Below are positions 11,194 to 19,869 of a stretch of DNA of 64,000 nucleotides, one piece after another. The first letter of the stretch is position 1. The number at the start of each line of letters is the position of its first letter. The notes under the pieces were generated by a model. The model worked only from the letters and a program-made list of their open reading frames with translations. It was not told where the DNA came from and ran no database searches. Made by a program: the position numbers and the translations under genes. This DNA comes from Bradyrhizobium sp. KBS0727 (GTDB lineage: Bacteria > Pseudomonadota > Alphaproteobacteria > Rhizobiales > Xanthobacteraceae): assembly GCF_005937885.2 (NCBI RefSeq), contig NZ_CP042176.1:3653501-3717500 (forward strand). The letters run 5' to 3'.

Positions 11194-11958
11194 TCAGTAT
11201 TTCGCGATCACCGGGCCGCCCCAGCGGTAGTTTACGCGGACGGTTGCCATGTCGACGTCCTGGCGAATGTTGTCGGCGCGTGAAACCGCGATGGCCGTTG
11301 CCGGGAAGACAATATTCGGAGTGCCCATGAACAGGTGGTCGTATTCGACGGCGACGGACCAGTTCGGCGCAAAGCCGACTTCGAAGCCGGCGCCCACGGT
11401 GCCACCCCAACGGGTGCCGCTCGCCGAATTGAACACGACGCCGGTTGCGGTGAAGACGTTGCTGTATTTGTTGTCGGTGACCGCAGCGCCGCCCTTCACG
11501 TAGAGCAGGATGTTGCTCCAGGCGTAGCCGACCTGGCCGGTGAAGAGACCGATGGCGTCGATCTTGGTCTGGTTGCTGAAGGGAATGATCGCCGTTGCAC
11601 TCGAACTCGATCCCGTCAGGTTGGCCCAATCGCCCTGGGCTTCGACACCGAACACCCAGTTGGCCGACTGCCAGCGGTAGCCGAACTGACCGCCGGCAAG
11701 TCCGCCGGTCGCGTTGTGGCAGCCCTCACGCGGGGTATTCGCAAGCGCGACGCCATTGTCGCTGGTCAGGTTCCAGCAGTTGTGGCTCGATCCGCCGCCG
11801 CCATTGAGACCGACATAGAAGCCGCTCCAGTCATAGACCGCGGCAATCATCGGCGCCGGCGCCTTGTTGTAGGGGCGGGCGGCGAGATCCGCCGCCGAGG
11901 CCGGGGGCGTGAGGGCCAGCGCGCCGACACCGACTGCGGCGAGCAGAAATTTTCTCAT
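11194..11958 (-). CDS. Outer-membrane beta-barrel protein (Omp25/RopB-like), paralogue 2
   Basis: 254 residues, starting MRKFLLAAVGVGALALTPPA with cleavage near ASAADLAARPY, then DWSGFYVGLNGGGG and the family C-terminus WGGPVIAKY. The pattern of glycine-rich strands (GGLAGGQFGYRWQ, LLYVKGGAAVTDNKY) is the same as in its neighbours. Extra residues and a different signal peptide separate it from paralogues 1 and 3. Its length and start agree with those of paralogue 4, so the four genes may form two pairs. Confidence 0.88.
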   Translation of the reverse strand: MRKFLLAAVGVGALALTPPASAADLAARPYNKAPAPMIAAVYDWSGFYVGLNGGGGSSHNCWNLTSDNGVALANTPREGCHNATGGLAGGQFGYRWQSANWVFGVEAQGDWANLTGSSSSATAIIPFSNQTKIDAIGLFTGQVGYAWSNILLYVKGGAAVTDNKYSNVFTATGVVFNSASGTRWGGTVGAGFEVGFAPNWSVAVEYDHLFMGTPNIVFPATAIAVSRADNIRQDVDMATVRVNYRWGGPVIAKY

Positions 11959-12095
11959 CTCGTACCCCTTGGGAATCTATTCTGGAGACTTTCGTTGTTC
12001 CCAAGCTACCAAGGCGTGCAGTCGATGGCTGTTACATCTTGGTCACAGTTTGACATAATGTCGCACCGGTTCGATTTCGCCATGCGAAAGCAGGC

Positions 12096-12127
12096 AAACA
12101 AAAAGGCCGGCGCGAGGCCGGCCTTTC
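12096..12127 (-). terminator. Intrinsic terminator of third Omp gene
   Basis: Reverse-strand hairpin AAAGGCCGGC/GCCGGCCTTT with a T tail TTTTTGTTTG, placed about 23 bases after the stop of the third Omp gene. Confidence 0.9.
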
Positions 12128-12149
12128 GCAGTCCGTTGACGCAGTAAGC

Positions 12150-12944
12150 TCAATACTTGGCGATAACCGGGCCGCCGAACTTGTAGCTCAGGCGGGCGGT
12201 GACCATGTCGATGTCCTGACGGATGGTCTCGGTGCGCGAAAACGCACCGGTGGTGGAAACAAAGGTCAGGTTGCGGTTGCCCATGAAGCCATGGACGTAG
12301 TCGATGCCCAAAACGACGTTCGGCGTAATACCGAAATCGAGGCCGGCTCCAACTGCGCCGCCCCAGCGGGTATCGCTGACATTATCGAGCACTGTACCGA
12401 TACCGGTGGCGGTTCCCTGGAACTTGTCGTTGACCACCATGCCGCCGCCCTTCACGTAGAACAGCACGTTGTTCCAGGCGTAACCGATCTGACCGGTGAA
12501 CACGCCGATCGCGTCGATCTTGGTGTTGTTGGTGACGCCAGTCACAAACCTGCCCCCGGGCACGAAAATCAAGCTGGTATTGGATGCCGTCAGATCAGCC
12601 CAGTCGCCTTGGGCTTCCAATCCGAACACCCAGGCGCCGGCCTGCCAGCGGTAGCCGGCCTGACCACCGACCACGCCGCCGGACGCATCGTGACAACCTT
12701 CACGTCCGCCGGGGCTCGTAAACACGGCAATCACACCGAAGGTGAACGGACCCGTATCCCAGCATTTGTGGGACCATGCGCCGCCACCGTTGATACCAAT
12801 ATAGAATCCGCTCCAGTCGTAGATTGCGGCAACCATGGGCGGAGGCGCCTTGGTGTAGGGACGGGCGGCCAGATCGGCGGCTGAGGCGGGCGCGGCCAAG
12901 CCGAGCGCAGCGAGGCCAAGTGCGGCTGAAATGAGCTTCTTCAT
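12150..12944 (-). CDS. Outer-membrane beta-barrel protein (Omp25/RopB-like), paralogue 3
   Basis: 264 residues with signal peptide MKKLISAALGLAALGLAAPA and cleavage near ASAADLAARP. The mature part begins PYTKAPPPMVAAIYDWSGFY and ends FGGPVIAKY. Signal peptide, length and upstream DNA closely match paralogue 1, so one is probably a copy of the other including its promoter. The ATG at 12944 is preferred over one seven codons earlier because it starts the signal peptide directly. Confidence 0.88.
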   Translation of the reverse strand: MKKLISAALGLAALGLAAPASAADLAARPYTKAPPPMVAAIYDWSGFYIGINGGGAWSHKCWDTGPFTFGVIAVFTSPGGREGCHDASGGVVGGQAGYRWQAGAWVFGLEAQGDWADLTASNTSLIFVPGGRFVTGVTNNTKIDAIGVFTGQIGYAWNNVLFYVKGGGMVVNDKFQGTATGIGTVLDNVSDTRWGGAVGAGLDFGITPNVVLGIDYVHGFMGNRNLTFVSTTGAFSRTETIRQDIDMVTARLSYKFGGPVIAKY

Positions 12945-13080
12945 GAAAGTCTCCCCGATTCTCACGATTGAACTTCAACCACGAGTTTACCCCGTCACAA
13001 CCTGGAACGCTGTAGCAGCGCGAACACACTCCGGAAGATAACGCAGCCTGCGGGCCGGAGCAGGGGGAACTTGCGGCCCC

Positions 13081-13113
13081 AAAAACAAAAAGGCCGGCGC
13101 GAGGCCAGCCTTT
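13081..13113 (-). terminator. Intrinsic terminator of fourth Omp gene
   Basis: Reverse-strand hairpin AAAGGCTGGC...GCCGGCCTTT followed by TTTTTGTTTTT. One base pair differs from the other three copies. Confidence 0.85.
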
Positions 13114-13139
13114 CAGTATCCTGTTTGACGCTGCTTGTA

Positions 13140-13904
13140 TCAGTACTTCGCGATGACCGGGCCACCCCAGCGGTAGTTGACGCGGACGGTAATGAGGTCG
13201 GCGTCCTGCTTGATGCTGTCGGTGCGGGTGTTCAGGCCTGCGACCGGGTTGACGCTGGTGAAGGTGTTGCCGTTCGTTCCCATAAACAGATGGTCGTATT
13301 CGACTGCGGCCGACCAGTTCGGCGCGAAGCCGAATTCGACGCCGGCGCCGACCGCGCCGCCCCAGCGGGTTTCGCTGGTGCGATCGATCACGAGGTTGGT
13401 AGCGGTCAACACGCCTTCATAACGGTTGTCGGTAACCGCGGCGCCACCCTTCACATAGAGCAGGGCGTTGTTCCAGGCGTAGCCGATCTGGCCGGTGAAC
13501 AGGCCGAAGGCATCGATCTTGGTGCGGTTGGTCGAGACGCCGAGCGTGGCGAGGCTGGCATTGCTGCCGCGGAAGTCAGCCCAGTTGCCTTGCGCTTCCA
13601 GGCCGAACACCCAGTTGCCGGCCTGCCAGCGGTAGCCGATCTGGCCGCCCGCGGTGCCGCCGGTCGCGTCATGGCAACCTTCGGCAACCAGAGCAGTGGC
13701 GATGCCGCCAATGGCGGTGTTGGTGTAGCAGTTGCGGCTCGAACCCCAGCCGCCGTTGGCGCCGATGTAGAAGCCGCTCCAGTCATAGACGGCAGCGATC
13801 ATCGGGGCGGGCGCCTTGGTGTAGGGACGCGCAGCGAGATCGGCAGCAGCGGCGGGAGCCGCGAAGGCGACGAGGGCAACCGTGCCCAGCAGAAACTTCT
13901 TCAT
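13140..13904 (-). CDS. Outer-membrane beta-barrel protein (Omp25/RopB-like), paralogue 4
   Basis: 254 residues beginning MKKFLLGTVALVAFAAPAAA with cleavage near AADLAARPY, then DWSGFYIGANGGWGSSRN and a C-terminus RWGGPVIAKY. The strands LLYVKGGAAVTDNRY and NWSAAVEYDHLFMGTNG match paralogues 1-3. The ATG at 13904 opens a clear signal peptide. The gene is divergent from ssb with about 500 bases between them. Confidence 0.88.
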   Translation of the reverse strand: MKKFLLGTVALVAFAAPAAAADLAARPYTKAPAPMIAAVYDWSGFYIGANGGWGSSRNCYTNTAIGGIATALVAEGCHDATGGTAGGQIGYRWQAGNWVFGLEAQGNWADFRGSNASLATLGVSTNRTKIDAFGLFTGQIGYAWNNALLYVKGGAAVTDNRYEGVLTATNLVIDRTSETRWGGAVGAGVEFGFAPNWSAAVEYDHLFMGTNGNTFTSVNPVAGLNTRTDSIKQDADLITVRVNYRWGGPVIAKY

Positions 13905-14402
13905 GGTCCACTCTCCAGCTGTTGGCCGCTTCTCGTTGGTCCCGAAGCGTTTTCGTGATGACGCGAGCGCCGCATCGTTGGAACAATCCATACGCCGGAT
14001 CGATTGAAAAAGCCGTCGCCGAAATGCAACACTCGGGGGCGAAATGCGGTCCGGCAAGTTAATGATTTGTTTATGGTATTTCGGCCGCGCTGAGAAGAAC
14101 CGGGTTCCACTTTGGCGGTTCGCTTCGGGCTCGCGCAAAGTGAGCACTGGATGACGTGCGGTTGCGTGGAACAAAACTGGAACATTGGTTTCGGGCGTGC
14201 TATATGTGGATAACCGGGGGATTGCCGATCGAACGCTAAGTCGGCAACGCCGGCGAGCGTATAGGGTCGCTTCGGATGGTCCTGGGTTTGGCCTTTGGTC
14301 GGACAGGATGACGGACAAAGCGACAGGTTGAAGCTGCAGGCGGCCGGCGTGTGACGGCAGGCCCGGCGATGTCTTGACAGTGATTTTGAGTGGAGAGCGG
14401 CG
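13905..14402. other. Divergent promoter region between Omp paralogue 4 and ssb
   Basis: About 500 bases without a convincing gene. It holds the ssb SOS box (14169-14183) and a candidate -10-like CTATAT near 14200. Long reverse-strand frames here run through it without protein-like composition. Otherwise nothing recognisable. Confidence 0.6.
14169..14183. promoter_or_regulatory. LexA (SOS) box upstream of ssb
   Basis: GAACAAAACTGGAAC fits GAAC-N7-GAAC exactly. It lies 220 bases upstream of the ssb start, with CTATAT about 17 bases downstream as a possible -10. Confidence 0.78.
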
Positions 14403-14900
14403 ATGGCGGGAAGCGTGAACAAGGTGATTCTGGTCGGAAATCTCGGCAAGGATCCGGAAATCCGGCGGACACAGGACGGGCGGCCGATCGCCAATCTGAG
14501 CATCGCGACCAGCGAAACATGGCGCGACAAGAACACCGGCGAGCGCAAGGAAAAGACCGAGTGGCACCGCGTCGTCATCTTCAATGAAGGGCTTTGCAAG
14601 GTCGCCGAGCAGTATCTGAAGAAGGGCGCCAAGGTTTACATCGAGGGCGCGCTGCAGACCCGCAAATGGACCGACCAGGCCGGCGTCGAGAAATACTCGA
14701 CCGAAGTCGTGCTGCAGGGCTTCAACTCGACGCTGACGATGCTCGACGGCCGCAGCGGCGGCGCTGGCGGCAGCTTCGGCTCGGACGATTCCGGCGGCGA
14801 TTTCGGCGCCGAGCGCTCGGTCAGTTCGGCGCCGCGGCGCGCGGTTGCGGCCGGCGCCGGCGCGCGCAACAACGACATGGACGACGATATTCCGTTCTAG
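14403..14900 (+). CDS. ssb: Single-stranded DNA-binding protein
   Basis: A 165-residue SSB: an N-terminal OB fold (MAGSVNKVILVGNLGKDPEI through VVLQGFNSTLTMLD), a glycine/serine-rich linker (GGAGGSFGSDDSGGDFG), and the acidic protein-interaction tip DMDDDIPF that recruits replication and repair partners. It protects single strands during replication, recombination and SOS repair. It has its own SOS box upstream and lies near uvrA, a classical pairing that is here separated by the four Omp genes. Confidence 0.96.
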   Translation: MAGSVNKVILVGNLGKDPEIRRTQDGRPIANLSIATSETWRDKNTGERKEKTEWHRVVIFNEGLCKVAEQYLKKGAKVYIEGALQTRKWTDQAGVEKYSTEVVLQGFNSTLTMLDGRSGGAGGSFGSDDSGGDFGAERSVSSAPRRAVAAGAGARNNDMDDDIPF

Positions 14901-14914
14901 GACGAGGTATTAGA

Positions 14915-14934
14915 GCGATCATCCGGTTGATCGC
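14915..14934. terminator. Possible bidirectional hairpin between ssb and ccoG-like gene
   Basis: GCGATCA-TCCGGT-TGATCGC, a 7-base-pair perfect stem in the 55-base gap between two convergent genes. There is no clear T tract, so intrinsic termination is uncertain. Confidence 0.4.
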
Positions 14935-14955
14935 ACCGAGCCGTTGTTCGGTCGC

Positions 14956-16389
14956 CTATGGCACGACAAAGCGGTCGACCGCCGAAAGCACCTGCTTTCC
15001 TGCAAGGTCCCTTGCCACGAACCGGATGCTGCCGCTCACGGGGTGGACCATGGTGACGGCGACGCGGACGGCCTCGGAGCCGTCGGCCGGTACGGTCACG
15101 GGCTTACCGGGCTCGCCCCCGATAAGTGTCAGGCTTGCCTCCGCGCCTTCCGCTTTCAACTCGAACGCGTGCGGCACACCGGATTTGTTGAGCAGCTTGA
15201 TCGTATAGCCGTTGCGGACTGAGCCGTCCGACAACATTACCGCCAGCGGGCTGCGGTCATGTTCGACGGTGATCGAACCGGTCGTGCGGTTGGCGAACAT
15301 GATGGCCATTCCCGCAGCCAACGCCACGCAGGCGCCGGCAAGCCCGACCGTCTTCGGACGGACGAGGCGTGAAACGCGGGCTTCGCCCTTACGTTCGCGC
15401 TCGATGTTGTTCCAGCTTTCGTAGTCGATCAGCCCGCGCGGGCGGGATAGCGACGCCATCACGTTGTCGCAGGCGTCGACGCAGAGTCCGCAATTGATGC
15501 AGGCGAAGTTCGGTCCCTCGCGGATGTCGAGGCCGATCGGACAGACCGTGACACATAGGTTGCAGGCGACGCAGTCCCCGGCCTTTTCGCCGCGACTTCG
15601 CAGCTCGATGGCCTTCTTCGCCGAGGTCCGCTGTTCGCCGCGATAATCGCGATAGTTGACCGTGTAGGCTTCGGGATCCCAGATCGCGCCCTGCAGTCGC
15701 GGCCACGGGCACATGAACGTGCAGACCTGGTCGCGCGCAAAGCCTGCCAGGCCATAGCTCGTTCCGGCAAACACCGTGATCCAGGTCCAGACCGAGGCGG
15801 AGGCCTCACCATGCACAATCGCGCGGATAAGCTGGGGAGCGTCGGCAAAATAAAAAACCAGCGCGCCCCCGGTTGCGAATGAGATCGCGAGCCAGGCGGC
15901 ATGCTTGGCGCCGATCTCTGCGATCCGGCGAAACGTAAGCGGCGCGCCGATCTTCTTCAGCCGCTCGCGCCGGTCGCCTTCGATCAACCGTTCCACCAGC
16001 AGGAAGAGGTCGGTCCACACCGTCTGCGGACAGGCGAAGCCGCACCAAACGCGGCCTGCCAACGCATTCGCCAGGATCAAGATGGCGGCGGCCAGGATCA
16101 TCAGCCCGGTAACGTAATAGAGCTCCTGTGGCCAGATCTCGATGAAGAAGCCGTAGAGCCGGCCATGCTCGAAATCGAGCAGGATCGCCTGGCTCGGCTC
16201 GCCCGGACCGCGGTCCCACCGCAGGAACGGTGCGGTGTAATAGACGCCGAGGGTCAGAACCAGGATGACCCATTTGAGCCGGCGGATGCGGCCTTTCACG
16301 GATTGCGGGACGACCTTGGCGGTCGTGCCAGACGCGGCCGCCTTCTTGGCGCGCGCGCGGGCGTGATCGATCTCGATGGTGAGCGCCAT
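14956..16389 (-). CDS. CcoG/FixG-family membrane ferredoxin-like protein in the nirK cluster
   Basis: 477 residues: N-terminal membrane helices (LKWVILVLTLGVYY and others), CGFACPQTVWTDLF, the sequence VCTFMCPWPRLQGA, then a ferredoxin pair CVACNLCVTVCPIG and CINCGLCVDACDNVM binding two 4Fe-4S clusters, and a C-terminal periplasmic Ig-like domain ending DRFVVP. CcoG/FixG/RdxA proteins reduce copper for cytochrome oxidase assembly. Here the gene follows nirV by 10 bases and no ccoNOPQ genes are near, so copper delivery to NirK is a reasonable inference. Confidence 0.85.
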   Translation of the reverse strand: MALTIEIDHARARAKKAAASGTTAKVVPQSVKGRIRRLKWVILVLTLGVYYTAPFLRWDRGPGEPSQAILLDFEHGRLYGFFIEIWPQELYYVTGLMILAAAILILANALAGRVWCGFACPQTVWTDLFLLVERLIEGDRRERLKKIGAPLTFRRIAEIGAKHAAWLAISFATGGALVFYFADAPQLIRAIVHGEASASVWTWITVFAGTSYGLAGFARDQVCTFMCPWPRLQGAIWDPEAYTVNYRDYRGEQRTSAKKAIELRSRGEKAGDCVACNLCVTVCPIGLDIREGPNFACINCGLCVDACDNVMASLSRPRGLIDYESWNNIERERKGEARVSRLVRPKTVGLAGACVALAAGMAIMFANRTTGSITVEHDRSPLAVMLSDGSVRNGYTIKLLNKSGVPHAFELKAEGAEASLTLIGGEPGKPVTVPADGSEAVRVAVTMVHPVSGSIRFVARDLAGKQVLSAVDRFVVP

Positions 16390-16399
16390 GTTCGACCGT

Positions 16400-17290
16400 T
16401 CAGATCAAAGCTTTGAATTTGAATGTCGCGCGGCTGACAAGGTCCTGCACGCCGGGCCACCGATCGCGCTCGATGACCAGGCGAAAGCCGAGGTTGTCCG
16501 GGGGAACGCCGACCGCGCAACCGCCGGCCTTCGCATCACGAATGAAGTCGGTGACATAGGCGCGATGCTGTCCTTCGACGACGCGCACGCCGCAGTTCGG
16601 GCTTTTGGAGACGACGTTACCGGTGTCGTCCAGCACGTGGCGGACGAAGCAGGTCGCGGTCCATTCCCAGACGTTGCCGCCGACATCCAGCAGGCCGTTT
16701 TCGTTGGCGCCGAAGGCCCCGAACGTCCGAGTGCCGGGGTCGGACGGAGCGCGGTCCGCCTCGCGTTCGTAGCGGGCGATCCAGCGTTTTGAAGGATCGT
16801 TGTCGTCGATCGCGTTGCCGTCGTCCCTGACCTTGCTGCCGGCGGCGAACGCCCATTCCTCGTCGGTCGGCAGCCGCCAGGTCTCGCCGGTCTTGCCCGA
16901 CGGCCACGCGGCATAGCCGTTGGCGTCATGCCAACTGATCTGGACGGCGGGGCGATCGGCGGCGACGACCACGCCGCGGTCGAGCGCGCGGCAGGCGCCG
17001 TCATCGACGCAACGCTGGTAGTCGGATGAACTCACCTGGTGCTGTATGATCGCAAGCGGTCTGGAAAGACTGACCTGAACGAGAGGCGCCGCCGCTTGCT
17101 TGCCGGCACGGGTGAAGTCGCCGTTGACGCGATAGGAGACCGAGCCGGGATGCAGTTCGACGATGGCCTGGCGGTCGCGCAGGCCGGCATCGGCAACGTC
17201 ACGCTCCATCACCAGCGGCGCCACGGCCAGCGGCCCTGCAAGGCCCGCTGCGCAGGCAAGTGCCAACTTGATTTTGAATGCGATCAGCAT
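16400..17290 (-). CDS. nirV: NirV-like formylglycine-generating-enzyme-fold protein
   Basis: 296 residues: an N-terminal hydrophobic signal or anchor (MLIAFKIKLALACAAGLAGP) and a SUMF1/FGE-sulfatase domain with VQISWHDANGYAAW, WRLPTDEEWAFAAG, LLDVGGNVWEWTATCF and LGFRLVIERD. NirV genes usually follow nirK; their precise role is unknown. It sits 66 bases after nirK on the same strand. The ATG at 17290 is used because it starts the hydrophobic segment. Confidence 0.82.
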   Translation of the reverse strand: MLIAFKIKLALACAAGLAGPLAVAPLVMERDVADAGLRDRQAIVELHPGSVSYRVNGDFTRAGKQAAAPLVQVSLSRPLAIIQHQVSSSDYQRCVDDGACRALDRGVVVAADRPAVQISWHDANGYAAWPSGKTGETWRLPTDEEWAFAAGSKVRDDGNAIDDNDPSKRWIARYEREADRAPSDPGTRTFGAFGANENGLLDVGGNVWEWTATCFVRHVLDDTGNVVSKSPNCGVRVVEGQHRAYVTDFIRDAKAGGCAVGVPPDNLGFRLVIERDRWPGVQDLVSRATFKFKALI

Positions 17291-17356
17291 GGCCGGCTCG
17301 ATTCGGAGGAGGGTGCTGGACAATGCCGGCACCCGGTCTTCGTCAGTTCGTCTCGA

Positions 17357-18454
17357 TCAGTTCGTCTTTGGCACGGGAATTTCCGATGGCGCCTTCACTT
17401 GGGTCATCAGGTCGTCGTTCCATTTGCCTTCGACCTTGAAGTGGGCGGTGGCGCCCAGCTCTACGGCCTCGATCAGGTTGTGGGTGACGTAGGCGTAGAT
17501 GCCGGGCTCCAGGAACGTGTACATCGCGGCACCGGCGGATCCGCCGCGGATGAACCAGGTCTCAAGTCCGGTCTGCGGCGTATTGCTGAACTTGCCGGTT
17601 TCCCAGACGTAGTCGCCATGGCCGCCGATCAGATGCGGGCGGCTGTCGCGATTTGCCTCCGAATGCACGATCAGCACAGTCTCGCCGACCTTTGAGGTCA
17701 ACGCGTTCTTGCCTGTCAGTGCGCCGACCTTGCCGTTGAACACGACGTGGGTCGGAACCAGCTTGCGCATCACTTCGACGGTGTCGGTGTAGGCCTCGCC
17801 TGGAGAATCGTAGGACTTGTATTTGCCCTTCTCGTCCTTCGGGATGTAGATGTCCTGCTCGCCGATATAGACCGCCTTGTCGTAATGCAGGGACTTGCCC
17901 TTGCCGTCGGTGAGCCCTTCGCGCGGCAGCACCATCACTGCGCCGTTCATGCCGGATACGACGTGCCAGGGAATCATCGGGCCGCCCGGTGCGCAGTGAT
18001 AGACAAAGGTGCCGGTGCGGGTTGCTTTCCAGCGGATCGTGACCTGCTCACCCGGATTGACGAGCGTGAGTTCGGCACCGCCGAGCGCACCCGTCGCTGA
18101 ATGGAAGTCGATGTTGTGCGGCATCGAGTTGGTGTCTGGATTGACCAGCGTCACCTCGACGTAGTCGCCTTCATGCACGACCATCAGCGGTCCCGGCATC
18201 GAGCCGTTGAAGGTCATTGCCTGGAACGTCGTTCCCTCGTTGTCGATGACGACCTTCTTCTCTTCGATAGGCAGCGTGAACTCGATGATCTTGGGGCCGG
18301 CCTTGGTGGCCTGCTCATGCGGATGCACGAACGGGGGAGCGACCAGGTCGACGTGCTGACGCGGCAGCTTGGGTTCGTCGGCTGCCATCGCGGGCGCGGC
18401 CATCGCGACTGTGAAAAGGGCTGCGCTAAGCAGCAGATTTCGGCGGTTCATCAT
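17357..18454 (-). CDS. nirK: Copper-containing nitrite reductase
   Basis: 365 residues; reduces nitrite to nitric oxide in the periplasm. A signal peptide with a twin-arginine-like start (MMNRRNLLLSAALFTVAMA) is cleaved near AMAADEP. Two cupredoxin domains hold copper ligands in NSMPHNIDFHSATGALGG and FVYHCAPGGPMIPWHVVSGM (His, Cys, His, Met), with further type 2 copper histidines in RPHLIGGHGDYVWETGKF and YAYVTHNLIEAVE. Two adjacent ATGs exist (18454, 18451). A 14-base FNR/NnrR-type palindrome is centred 71 bases upstream. Electrons probably come from the pseudoazurin encoded at 21570. Confidence 0.95.
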   Translation of the reverse strand: MMNRRNLLLSAALFTVAMAAPAMAADEPKLPRQHVDLVAPPFVHPHEQATKAGPKIIEFTLPIEEKKVVIDNEGTTFQAMTFNGSMPGPLMVVHEGDYVEVTLVNPDTNSMPHNIDFHSATGALGGAELTLVNPGEQVTIRWKATRTGTFVYHCAPGGPMIPWHVVSGMNGAVMVLPREGLTDGKGKSLHYDKAVYIGEQDIYIPKDEKGKYKSYDSPGEAYTDTVEVMRKLVPTHVVFNGKVGALTGKNALTSKVGETVLIVHSEANRDSRPHLIGGHGDYVWETGKFSNTPQTGLETWFIRGGSAGAAMYTFLEPGIYAYVTHNLIEAVELGATAHFKVEGKWNDDLMTQVKAPSEIPVPKTN

Positions 18455-18518
18455 GACATCATCCCCATATGGGCGGTCGTTCGATGCGTGACCATCGCCC
18501 GAAACGGCACGGAACTTG

Positions 18519-18532
18519 TTGTGCTGGCGCAA
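18519..18532. promoter_or_regulatory. FNR/NnrR/FixK-type box upstream of nirK
   Basis: TTGTGCTGGCGCAA, a dyad TTGNG-N4-CGCAA. Its centre is 71 bases upstream of the nirK start, which suits a -41.5 activator site with a leader of about 30 bases. Confidence 0.72.
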
Positions 18533-18596
18533 GTTCAGATCATCGAATTTGGAATTGTTTGGAATGGCCCGCCTGAGTCAGGATCAGTCCGGCTTT

Positions 18597-18860
18597 TCAG
18601 CGTTCAGGGCGCGGTTTCAGCGCAACGGATTTCACGGCGCGCTTGAGCACAGATTCCACGGCGACGGCCAGGTGAATGGAATAGCTGTGGCTGATGGCAG
18701 GAAGCTTGTCCGGATCGACGAGGACCAGCAGAACGCCGTCCTTGACCGAGACAACCTCGAAGCCGATCAACAACCGGTCGTAGGTCGCAGCACCGAGAAG
18801 CATGTTGAGCTTGGCTTCGACGGCGAGGTGTTGGTGTGGTGTGGGTCTGAATTCACTCAT
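18597..18860 (-). CDS. Hypothetical protein in nir cluster (87 aa)
   Basis: A small soluble-looking protein starting MSEFRPTPHQHLAVEAKLNM, with a hydrophobic strand LLIGFEVVSVKDGVLLVLVD and a basic tail KSVALKPRPER. I do not recognise the family. It lies 72 bases after the preceding secreted-protein gene on the same strand and ends before the FNR-type box of nirK. It may be a small regulatory or accessory protein. The ribosome site is weak and confidence is moderate. Confidence 0.5.
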   Translation of the reverse strand: MSEFRPTPHQHLAVEAKLNMLLGAATYDRLLIGFEVVSVKDGVLLVLVDPDKLPAISHSYSIHLAVAVESVLKRAVKSVALKPRPER

Positions 18861-18932
18861 GGCCCGTCCGGCAAAACGGCAAAACGCCGCCCCACCGGGA
18901 CAGCGTTTCATCGGTAGATTTTCGGGAAGGAC

Positions 18933-19346
18933 TCAGTAGATCAGGATCGGAGCCGCGATGTTGACCGTGTTGGCGGGCGCCAACGTGATGCCGAGACCGA
19001 GATTCCATCGTCCGGCTTCGGATGCGGCCATCTTCACGGACCACTGGTCGTCAGCGGTCTGCTGCGCCTGGGTTGTCACCGGTGCCACGCCCTTGTCCGG
19101 GTTGCCCAGTGTCACCGATACCGATTGAGCCTTCAGCGGCAATTCCCCGACGGTCTCAAGCTGGATCGAGATTTCGACCGCGCCGGCATGGACCGCGGAG
19201 ATCGTCACGTTGGCCATCGCACGTTGATCGTGCAGATGGACGAAGAAACTTTCGTCCGGCGGAATCAGGTTGGGACCGGCTTCCGCCATCAACGGCAACG
19301 CCGCCATCAGCACCAGGCACGTTGCATAAAGCGTTTTCTTGGTCAT
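18933..19346 (-). CDS. Secreted protein of the nir cluster (137 aa)
   Basis: 137 residues with signal peptide MTKKTLYATCLVLMAALPLM cleaved near MAEAGPN. The mature domain is a beta-rich segment (SFFVHLHDQRAMANVTISAV, GAVEISIQLETVGELPL, AGRWNLGLGITLAP) resembling CopC/YcnJ-type periplasmic copper-associated folds, but no copper-binding motif is certain. It lies 10 bases downstream of the PCu(A)C gene on the same strand. A copper-delivery role is inferred from position only. Confidence 0.75.
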   Translation of the reverse strand: MTKKTLYATCLVLMAALPLMAEAGPNLIPPDESFFVHLHDQRAMANVTISAVHAGAVEISIQLETVGELPLKAQSVSVTLGNPDKGVAPVTTQAQQTADDQWSVKMAASEAGRWNLGLGITLAPANTVNIAAPILIY

Positions 19347-19356
19347 CGTATTTTCC

Positions 19357-19869
19357 TTACATTCTTGCGGCAGCATCGACCGCGGGATCCGCAACATGGC
19401 TCAGCGGTCCGGGCGCCGACGCGCCCATCGCCTGCACGTCGAACGACACTGCGATTTCACCGGCTTTCTCGAACTTCAGATTGACCGGCACCTTGTCGCC
19501 GCGCAGCAGCGGGGCGGAGAGGCCGACGATCATCAAGTGCAGTCCACCGGGTGCGAACTTGACGGTGTTTCCGGCCTGGATCGGCAAACCGCCCTCGACC
19601 GGGCGCATCGTCATCACGCCGTCGGTAACGGCCATTTCATGGATTTCGATCTTCCTGGCGGCTTCGGTGGAAGCGGACAGCAGTCTGTCCACGGCCGGTC
19701 CCTTGTTCTCGATCGCAAGGTAACCGCCGGCGACCCTGGAACCGCCCGGCGTGGCACGGATCCAGGCCTGCGTGACCACGATGTTGGATTCTTCGGCGCG
19801 TGTCGCCGGCACCAGCAAGCAGGAGAGCAGCACCGCGCAGACGAGCCTTTTCGTGATCTTCGACATCAT
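19357..19869 (-). CDS. Periplasmic copper chaperone PCu(A)C
   Basis: 170 residues with signal peptide (MMSKITKRLVCAVLLSCLLV) and the PCu(A)C fold. The copper motif H(M)x10Mx21HxM is visible as HEMAVTDGVMTMRP and then PGGLHLMIVGL. Members deliver Cu(I) to cytochrome oxidase CuA or to copper nitrite reductase. Within the nirK operon, a role in NirK maturation is likely. Its start overlaps the stop of the small membrane-protein gene upstream by four bases (19866-19869). Confidence 0.88.
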   Translation of the reverse strand: MMSKITKRLVCAVLLSCLLVPATRAEESNIVVTQAWIRATPGGSRVAGGYLAIENKGPAVDRLLSASTEAARKIEIHEMAVTDGVMTMRPVEGGLPIQAGNTVKFAPGGLHLMIVGLSAPLLRGDKVPVNLKFEKAGEIAVSFDVQAMGASAPGPLSHVADPAVDAAARM

